Assembly: GCA_946530475.1 (NCBI GenBank)
Contig: CAMNAC010000003.1
Coordinates: 1 to 36,594 of the forward strand
Reading direction: 5' to 3'
Origin: an uncultured Mycoplasmatota bacterium
GTDB taxonomy: Bacteria; Bacillota_I; Bacilli_A; RF39; UBA660
DNA length: 36,594 nt
The first letter of the stretch is position 1. Every line of letters begins with the position of its first letter. Below, piece by piece: positions 31,018-36,594 of the stretch. The translations under genes and the position numbers were made by a program. The notes below the pieces were generated by a model. The model made no database searches and was not told where the DNA came from. It was given only the letters and a program-made list of their open reading frames with translations.

Positions 31018-31984
31018 ACTCTTGTTCATTTTTATATTTTTTACATCCTTCATCTAATTCCGTTAATAATTCTTTGAATTGTTCTTCATTTTCCACACGA
31101 ACTCCACTTGCGAAGGAATGTCCTCCTCCATTAAAATGACCTGCTATTTCATTAATGATTGGTCCTCTTGAACGAATTGATCCTTTTAATGCTTCTCCTG
31201 ATTTTTCATTGGTTAGAATCATCCATACTAAGATTTCATCAATATAATTAAACTCACTTACCATATTTCTTGCAGTGGATGCATCTACCTCATATTTCTC
31301 TAACATTTCTGGAGTACATACTAAATATGCAAGCCCATTTTCCGTAATGGTGAAGTGTTCTGCTACGTATCCCTCAAATTTTGATTCTTTAATAGACTTT
31401 AAATAAAGTGGTTCATATAAATTAGTAAATTCAATTTGCGTAGTTTGGATTAGCTTAGAAACTAAATCAAATGTCTTAGAAGAAGTATAGGAAAACAAAA
31501 ATCGATTGGTATCAGAAACGATTCCCACATATAATTTTTCAGCAGCTTCTTTTGTCATTTTTAATTTTGTATGAAATACAAGTTCAATGATCATTTGAGA
31601 AGCACTACTAGAAGCCGTGTCAATCCATTCTAAATTACAAAACTTATCTACAAAAGGATGATGATCAATTTTAATGGAATCTTTAAACTTAGAAGGAACC
31701 ACTCCATCTACTCTTTTTAAATCAGGAGTATCTGTCACAATCAAAAGAGAATTCTCATATAAATCTTCATGAAATTTATCTAATATCCCTAAATATTTAA
31801 ATTTAGATACGGGAAATCCTACGGTATATACTTTCTTTTTTGGAAATGTATTTAATATGATATCACGCAATGCGATACTACTTGCTAAAGCATCTGGGTC
31901 AGCACCAGTATGTCTAGCGATCACAATCGTATCATATTTTTTTATTTTTTTATAGATTTTTTGATAAATGGTTGATGAAAACAT
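31016..31984 (-). CDS. nrnA: DHH-family oligoribonuclease / pAp phosphatase
   Basis: 322 residues of the NrnA type, which degrades nano-RNAs and dephosphorylates pAp in Firmicutes. DHH-domain motifs: ARHTGADPDALASSIAL, the VTDTPDL site, and the eponymous IKIDHHPFVDKF. A DHHA1 domain follows with the substrate-binding FNGGGHSFASG. Length fits. GGGGATATT precedes the ATG and an extended -10 TATAAT lies at 32007-32012. It is a single gene with its own terminator. Confidence 0.95.
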   Translation of the reverse strand: MFSSTIYQKIYKKIKKYDTIVIARHTGADPDALASSIALRDIILNTFPKKKVYTVGFPVSKFKYLGILDKFHEDLYENSLLIVTDTPDLKRVDGVVPSKFKDSIKIDHHPFVDKFCNLEWIDTASSSASQMIIELVFHTKLKMTKEAAEKLYVGIVSDTNRFLFSYTSSKTFDLVSKLIQTTQIEFTNLYEPLYLKSIKESKFEGYVAEHFTITENGLAYLVCTPEMLEKYEVDASTARNMVSEFNYIDEILVWMILTNEKSGEALKGSIRSRGPIINEIAGHFNGGGHSFASGVRVENEEQFKELLTELDEGCKKYKNEQE

Positions 31985-32032
31985 AATATCCCCTCTTCTT
32001 ATAGTTATTATACCAAAAAAAAGAAAGAAAAA

Positions 32033-32161
32033 CTATTTTTTCTTCTTTTCTTTTTTGGGTTCTTCCTTTTTCTTTTCTTTCGTTTCATAAGTAAAAATTA
32101 GTTTCCCATTTTCTTCTTTCAAAGGATTCCCTATTAAATTTTCATAATCTAATTTTTCCAT
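32033..32161 (-). CDS. Small lysine/glutamate-rich protein of 42 residues
   Basis: ATG at 32161 with an ideal GGAGGAATT ribosome site, 10 bases after the gpmA stop. The 42 codons end in TAG at 32033. The N-terminal half looks like a short structured peptide (MEKLDYENLIGNPLKEENGK), and the C-terminal half is almost only Lys and Glu with one Pro. It is not recognised. The ribosome site and operon position behind gpmA argue for translation; the low-complexity tail may also reflect the A-rich DNA before the nrnA promoter. Confidence 0.6.
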   Translation of the reverse strand: MEKLDYENLIGNPLKEENGKLIFTYETKEKKKEEPKKEKKKK

Positions 32162-32170
32162 AATTCCTCC

Positions 32171-32857
32171 TTATTTTAAATAGTAATGTCTAATTGGTTT
32201 TAAATTATCATCTAGTTCATAACAGATTGGATTACCAGTTTGTATTTCTAAGTCAATTACTTCTTCATCGGTCATCTGATCTAAATATTTCATGAGGCCT
32301 CTCAAACTATTTCCATGGGCTACAATTAACACCTTTTTCCCATTTAAAATAGATGGTTTAATATCACTTTCCCAATATACCAAAACTCTTTTAATGGTAT
32401 CTTCAAGATTTTCACATAAAGGCAATTCCTCTTTTGATAATTCTTGATATCTTGGGTCATTACCTGGATACCTTTTATCATCAAGACTTAAAGCAGGTGG
32501 TCTTACATCCATGCTTCTTCTCCAAAGTAACACTTGCTTTTCACCATATTTATCTTTTGTTTCTGCTTTATTTAGTCCTTGAAGTGCTCCATAATGTCTC
32601 TCATTTAATCTCCAAGAACTTTCAATTGGGATATTGATTTTCATTTCCTTCAAAATATAATCTAAAGTATCTTTTGCTCTTGTTAAAAAGGAAGTATATG
32701 CAATATCAAATGTATATCCTTTTTCTTTCAACACTTTTCCTGCATCTTTCGCTTCTTTAATTCCACGTTCACTTAATCCAACATCTGTCCAACCAGTAAA
32801 CTTGTTTTCTAAATTCCAAATACTTTCTCCATGTCGTACTAATACTAACTTTTTCAT
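32171..32857 (-). CDS. gpmA: 2,3-bisphosphoglycerate-dependent phosphoglycerate mutase
   Basis: Converts 3-phosphoglycerate to 2-phosphoglycerate in glycolysis. 228 residues. The phosphohistidine motif [20 protein letters not shown] is at residues 4-23 and the second catalytic histidine is in [29 protein letters not shown] is the family's substrate-binding segment. Spore formers often use the Mn-dependent GpmI instead; here the cofactor-dependent form is present. Its promoter overlaps the end of the kinase gene upstream. Confidence 0.96.
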   Translation of the reverse strand: MKKLVLVRHGESIWNLENKFTGWTDVGLSERGIKEAKDAGKVLKEKGYTFDIAYTSFLTRAKDTLDYILKEMKINIPIESSWRLNERHYGALQGLNKAETKDKYGEKQVLLWRRSMDVRPPALSLDDKRYPGNDPRYQELSKEELPLCENLEDTIKRVLVYWESDIKPSILNGKKVLIVAHGNSLRGLMKYLDQMTDEEVIDLEIQTGNPICYELDDNLKPIRHYYLK

Positions 32858-32872
32858 ATTCTCACCATCATC

Positions 32873-32902
32873 ATTCTAACATATTTTTTTAAAAACTGAC
32901 AA
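32873..32902 (-). promoter_or_regulatory. Promoter of gpmA
   Basis: TTGTCA (32897-32902), 18 bases, TAGAAT (32873-32878) with TGT before it (extended -10) on the minus strand. The -35 lies in the last codons of the histidine kinase gene. Confidence 0.65.
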
Positions 32903-34019
32903 TAGGTAAACATACAATTGCTTTTGTAATTCCATTCTTTGAATCATAATTCAAACTTCCTTGATGCTTTTTCACAATTTCGTTAGACAAAGAAACACCT
33001 AATCCAGTTCCATTTGATTTGGTAGTAAAAAAAGGTTCTTTTATCTTTTGTAAGACTTCCTCTTCAATTCCACATCCATTATCAATAATATTAATTCTTA
33101 TAATTCCATTTTCAATTTTTGATTCAATTACTAATTTCCCATTTTCATGAATTGCTTCAATGCTATTTTTTATTAAATTGATGAATACTTGACACAATCT
33201 ATTGTAATCTCCAAAAATATCTACTTCTTCCTCAACCAATTCCATTTTTGTTTGAATTTGTTTTTCTACTAAAATAGGTTTGAAATTTCTCATCACTTCT
33301 TCTAACAAATAATTAATATCCAGGATATCTTTTTCCATTTTAATATTAGAAATTGATAAAAAATCTTGTAGTAAAAATAAAGTTCTGTCAATTTCTTCTT
33401 TCATAATGGGAATATACTTTTTAAAGTGTTCTGGATTATTGACATCAAACATATCCAAATATCCTTTACATACAGCGATTGGGTTTTTAATTTCATGAGT
33501 GATTTTAAATAAAGAATCCTTCATTTGTTTTTCTTGCTCTAATTCTTTTTGATTCATTGAAAACTTTAAAATGCGTTCTCCTTTTTGAAAAAGAATCAAA
33601 GATAAAATCGTGATAAAAAAATAAGGCATAATATCTGATATAGTTAGAAAAAAGCATTTTAAAACTATTAAAAAAGGAATCTGATATTTCTTTTTTTTCA
33701 TAAAAATATAGATTATAAAATAGAAACTATATTCAATTAATACATAAGGATTATTTTTAACTGTTAAAAAAGAAAGAATAAAAATATATCCCATAACAAA
33801 TTTACGATTTTTTTGAAAAGCATATAAGAAAGGGATATGGCACACATAATAGAATAAATTCCCTCCAAATCGATAAGATAAAAACACAGATGTTAATAAA
33901 GCTAAATCCAAAAACAATTCATTTTCTTCTTTTCCAAAGGAACGATTAAACGCAACATAAAATAAATACAACAAAACAGGCAACATAACAAACATAAAAT
34001 TCAATAATATTACTTCCAT
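32889..34019 (-). CDS. KinB-like sensor histidine kinase (probable sporulation kinase)
   Basis: 376 residues. The N-terminal half (about 1-150) is a set of five or six membrane helices with almost no outside loops, as in KinB or LytS-like sensors. A HisKA region follows with the phosphoacceptor in FKITHEIKNPIAVCKGYLDM, then a HATPase domain with N-box FINLIKNSIEAI, G1 IDNGCGIEEEV, F-box PFFTTKSNGTGLGVSL. HEIKNP and the overall layout match kinases that phosphorylate Spo0F. No response regulator is adjacent, as is usual for sporulation kinases. A perfect Spo0A box overlaps its promoter, suggesting feedback by Spo0A. Confidence 0.88.
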   Translation of the reverse strand: MEVILLNFMFVMLPVLLYLFYVAFNRSFGKEENELFLDLALLTSVFLSYRFGGNLFYYVCHIPFLYAFQKNRKFVMGYIFILSFLTVKNNPYVLIEYSFYFIIYIFMKKKKYQIPFLIVLKCFFLTISDIMPYFFITILSLILFQKGERILKFSMNQKELEQEKQMKDSLFKITHEIKNPIAVCKGYLDMFDVNNPEHFKKYIPIMKEEIDRTLFLLQDFLSISNIKMEKDILDINYLLEEVMRNFKPILVEKQIQTKMELVEEEVDIFGDYNRLCQVFINLIKNSIEAIHENGKLVIESKIENGIIRINIIDNGCGIEEEVLQKIKEPFFTTKSNGTGLGVSLSNEIVKKHQGSLNYDSKNGITKAIVCLPIVSF

Positions 34020-34037
34020 AGTATCACCTCTAGTTTT

Positions 34038-34072
34038 ATTATAGGGTAATACCTATGTCATATTTTGTCGAA
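34038..34072 (-). promoter_or_regulatory. Kinase promoter with overlapping Spo0A box
   Basis: TATAAT at 34038-34043 (minus) and a perfect 0A-box TTTGTCGAA on the plus strand at 34064-34072, falling on the -35 region, which itself has no TTGACA. This is the geometry expected for an activator-dependent promoter. Confidence 0.6.
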
Positions 34073-34075
34073 AAA

Positions 34076-34107
34076 AAAGAAAAAATGAAGATAATTATCA
34101 TTTTTTC
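34076..34107 (-). terminator. Intrinsic terminator of essC
   Basis: AAAAAATGA (34080-34088) pairs with TCATTTTTT (34098-34106) around a 9-base loop, with T at the 3' side on the minus strand, directly after the stop codon. Confidence 0.75.
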
Positions 34108-36594
34108 TATTTTAAATTGATATCAAATTTTTCCAATAATTTGATTAAAACTGCTTTTCCTCTACGGATTACAAATGCGAAATTATCTGGTAAATCTAAT
34201 TTCATATCATTTGTTCGTTTGGCAATTTTAATACTGTATTGTTCTAATACACCATTTCCTATCCAAATTCCATCATTTGAATTGACAGTATTTTTATACC
34301 ATTTATCTAGTTCAAAACGGTGAATACTATTGGAATTATCAAATATAATAACATCTAATACTTTTAAACTCTTTGCTTGTTCTAACATGGTTTCAAATTT
34401 AGTTCTTGCAGTTGCGGAAATTCTAGCAAAAAGATTAGTAGTACCAATTATTACAAGTGTATAATGTTTTAAATTAGTATCCAATCGATAATTGTTTTGT
34501 ACATACTTCTTATATAGTTGATCAACAATCTGAGAAAGATATTCAATACCATCTTCATATTTTGAATCATAATAGTGTAAGTATTTTTGGTATCTGCTAT
34601 CGAATTCATAATCCTCTGTATTAAAAACTACTATTTGTTCTTTCAAGCATAAAAGTTCATTTATCATTGGTTGAATTAGTAAATAAGTTTGTACTATATC
34701 CTGTGCAAGTACAAGATTTACTAGATTTTTCTTATAATCATATTCAGAGACCGTAAGAGTATCTTTTCTGATTCCAACAATTAGATTTCCATCTTTTCCA
34801 AAGCTTGATGCAATGTCACGGTAACTTACAACCTCTGGTAAAGTCGGAATGGATAATGCTTTATTAGGATGAGCTTGATTATAAATGCTTGTTTCTTTCG
34901 AAATAAATTCTTGAAGTTTATCTTCAGGACAAATTCTAGCAATTTGGAATTCATATACTTGATCCCACTTTACAATTCCTCTACCGTTATTTTTAGATGG
35001 GTATTGTTTGTTAACATTTCCTAGAATATTAGAATAATCATCATCGTTGTTTTGTTGTAAAACAAAATATTGGTTAAAGTTTTGTTTTAATTTGAAGCGA
35101 ACTCCATTTGGAGTAGATGCAGTCATAATGAAGTATATTCCATATTTGTAAGCATCTCTTGTAAAATCAATTAAATTTTCTTCATATTCTTCAAACAATT
35201 CATGGAAATTTTCAAATTCATTTAAAACTACAATCATAGCTGGAAGTTTTTTTCCAGAAATCTTTAAATAAGAAATATAATCTCCATTATATTGTGCAAA
35301 CAGTTTTTTTCTTTCTTCAATGACTGTATTCAACAATTTGAAAAGATTTTCTACCTTCTCTATATTATCCGTAGAGATTGCATCTCCTACAATTGAAACT
35401 TGTGAATATGCTTTTAAAGTACCTGCTCCACAGTCTAATATATAAAAGTTTACTTCTTCTGGTGTATATAATAACATAGAAGAATAAATACAAGAATGGA
35501 TTGCATTTTCTTTTCCACTTCCTGCTACTCCATATATTAAGGCATTTCCTTCTTCCGATAATGGAATCGTTAAAAGTTTTTGGGACTGTCTTGAAGGATC
35601 ATCATATTCTCCAATTACAAGAGATAGATCGTTTTCCTTTTTCTGATAATGATATTTTTCAATTAATTCATTTACATAAATGTCATTTGGAATACGGTCT
35701 AACCATAGTTGAGTACGCTTAATATTTAGTTCTTTTGCTAGAGAATCCAAGTATTTTACAATATTTGTAATTTCTTCTCCATTAGAAGCAATGTTTACAT
35801 TCTTTTTCTTTGGACTATTTGATTTAATCACATAACCAATATGGTTAACAACATCAACATCACTATCAATGTTTTTAATAATGTGATCAGAAGGAATATA
35901 TTTTCCACCAGCCCAAGCAGCTTGTCCCAATACAAATATCTCATTATACCCTACTTGAAAATAAAATCGTCCAGTTTGTTTTAAATAAGCTGCATCTTGT
36001 CTTTTAATAACCTCACTACTGTCAGACTGTTCTTGAACCCTTAAGCAAACTCGAAAACGTGTATTACTCCATATTTGCGCATCTACTACACCACTTGGCT
36101 TTTGAGTTGCCAAAATCAAGTGTACACCTAAACTACGACCAATACGTGCTGTCTGTATTAATTGTGCCATAAACTCAGGTTGTTGTACTTTTAATTCTGC
36201 AAACTCATCGCTAATGATGAATAAATGAGAGATAGGTTCCTTTACAATTCCATCTCGATATAACTTTTGATATTTATAAACATCTATAGTACTATCCCCT
36301 GATATTTCTCTTGCACGATTAAATGCAGTCTGTCTTCTTTTTAATTCTGATTCAATAGAAGCAAGGGAACGATTGATTTCATTTGCATCCAAATTTGTGA
36401 TTGTACCAACTAAATGAGGTAATCGAAAGTTTTGATTATTAAATGCTCCTGCTAATCCTCCACCTTTATAATCAATTAAAATAAACTGTACTTCATAAGG
36501 ATGATAATTGATTGCCATGGATAAGATATAAGTAATGATAAATTCTGACTTTCCACTACCAGTCATACCTGCAATTAAACCATGAGGTCCATGA
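34107..36594 (-). CDS. essC: Type VII secretion ATPase EssC (C-terminal part, cut by window edge)
   Basis: The reading frame stays open to the right edge, where it reads HGPHGLIAGMTGSGKSEF, the start of the first FtsK/SpoIIIE ATPase domain of EssC; the FHA domains and membrane helices lie outside. About 828 codons are visible. Domain 1 has Walker A GMTGSGKSE, the IDYKGGG loop, LPHLVGTITNLD, Walker B LFIISDEFAEL and ATQKPSGVVDAQIWSN. Domain 2 has P-loop GVAGSGKEN. Domain 3 (from about GNLIVGIRKDTL) has no P-loop and only a degenerate Walker B. EssC drives export of WXG100/LXG proteins; its substrates and partner genes must be beyond 36594. An internal ATG at 36566 is not the start. Confidence 0.93.
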   Translation of the reverse strand, partial: HGPHGLIAGMTGSGKSEFIITYILSMAINYHPYEVQFILIDYKGGGLAGAFNNQNFRLPHLVGTITNLDANEINRSLASIESELKRRQTAFNRAREISGDSTIDVYKYQKLYRDGIVKEPISHLFIISDEFAELKVQQPEFMAQLIQTARIGRSLGVHLILATQKPSGVVDAQIWSNTRFRVCLRVQEQSDSSEVIKRQDAAYLKQTGRFYFQVGYNEIFVLGQAAWAGGKYIPSDHIIKNIDSDVDVVNHIGYVIKSNSPKKKNVNIASNGEEITNIVKYLDSLAKELNIKRTQLWLDRIPNDIYVNELIEKYHYQKKENDLSLVIGEYDDPSRQSQKLLTIPLSEEGNALIYGVAGSGKENAIHSCIYSSMLLYTPEEVNFYILDCGAGTLKAYSQVSIVGDAISTDNIEKVENLFKLLNTVIEERKKLFAQYNGDYISYLKISGKKLPAMIVVLNEFENFHELFEEYEENLIDFTRDAYKYGIYFIMTASTPNGVRFKLKQNFNQYFVLQQNNDDDYSNILGNVNKQYPSKNNGRGIVKWDQVYEFQIARICPEDKLQEFISKETSIYNQAHPNKALSIPTLPEVVSYRDIASSFGKDGNLIVGIRKDTLTVSEYDYKKNLVNLVLAQDIVQTYLLIQPMINELLCLKEQIVVFNTEDYEFDSRYQKYLHYYDSKYEDGIEYLSQIVDQLYKKYVQNNYRLDTNLKHYTLVIIGTTNLFARISATARTKFETMLEQAKSLKVLDVIIFDNSNSIHRFELDKWYKNTVNSNDGIWIGNGVLEQYSIKIAKRTNDMKLDLPDNFAFVIRRGKAVLIKLLEKFDINLK

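Noticed and set aside
1-36594. Insertion sequence, prophage, integron, CRISPR array or replication origin
   Set aside because: No transposase, integrase, phage structural operon, spaced direct repeats or DnaA-box cluster was seen; phage-like phrases are confined to the C-terminus of one prepilin.

Overview
The window is strongly AT-rich chromosomal DNA from a low-GC, Gram-positive, spore-forming bacterium of the class Bacilli, probably a gut-associated lineage with a compact genome (RF39-like or Erysipelotrichia-like; this placement is inference). Gene content and order follow Bacillus: rodZ-pgsA-recA-rny, gpsB-rnpB, recU-ponA, yabG-veg-spoVG, yabP-yabQ-divIC, ftsE-ftsX beside prfB, and yutD near yunB. 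UGA is a real stop codon (for example yabP ends in TGA overlapping the yabQ ATG), so this is not a code-4 Mollicute. Most genes are on the minus strand and gaps are short. Many intrinsic terminators overlap the stop codon of the gene they serve.

Layout. 1-178 holds the start of a prepilin gene cut by the left edge. 292-5238 (minus) is housekeeping: trpS, rny, a recA with a LexA box, pgsA and a short rodZ. 5264-5944 is type B RNase P RNA directly behind gpsB. 6024-8783 holds a 32-codon small ORF with a perfect Spo0A box upstream, two unknown genes, tRNA-Cys and a gene remnant. 8847-11039 (plus) is a multi-domain LytR-CpsA-Psr protein with PASTA repeats. 11069-13767 (minus) has an unknown gene, spoVIF and der. 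13880-14869 (plus) is a sigma-70 factor. 14870-16475 (minus) has two unknown genes around engB. 16576-20050 (plus) is recU plus a class A penicillin-binding protein. 20073-22523 (minus) is a compacted sporulation and division block: divIC, yabQ, yabP, spoVG, veg, yabG. 22589-26199 (minus) is ftsX, ftsE, a YitT-family gene and prfB with an abnormal 5' end. 26278-30942 (minus) has a small prepilin, yutD, a DUF4015-type glycoside hydrolase-like protein, yunB and a large prepilin with an adhesin-like C-terminus. 31016-34019 (minus) has nrnA, a 42-codon ORF, gpmA and a KinB-like histidine kinase behind a Spo0A box. 34107 to the right edge is the C-terminal part of EssC, the type VII secretion ATPase.

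How it fits together. A sporulation programme is visible from its regulators (Spo0A-type boxes, a KinB-like kinase) to mother-cell genes (yabP, yabQ, yabG, yunB, spoVIF). Four of these genes share a CATATAnT element 15-17 nt before the start codon. Envelope growth (class A PBP, LCP protein, FtsEX, DivIC, GpsB, RodZ) and surface structures (three prepilins, type VII secretion) make up most of the rest. No mobile element, prophage, CRISPR array or origin was seen. The observations most worth checking are the prfB frame disruption, the overlapped der terminator and spoVIF promoter, the shared sporulation motif, the Spo0A-box small ORF, and the prepilin with a phage-tail-like C-terminus.
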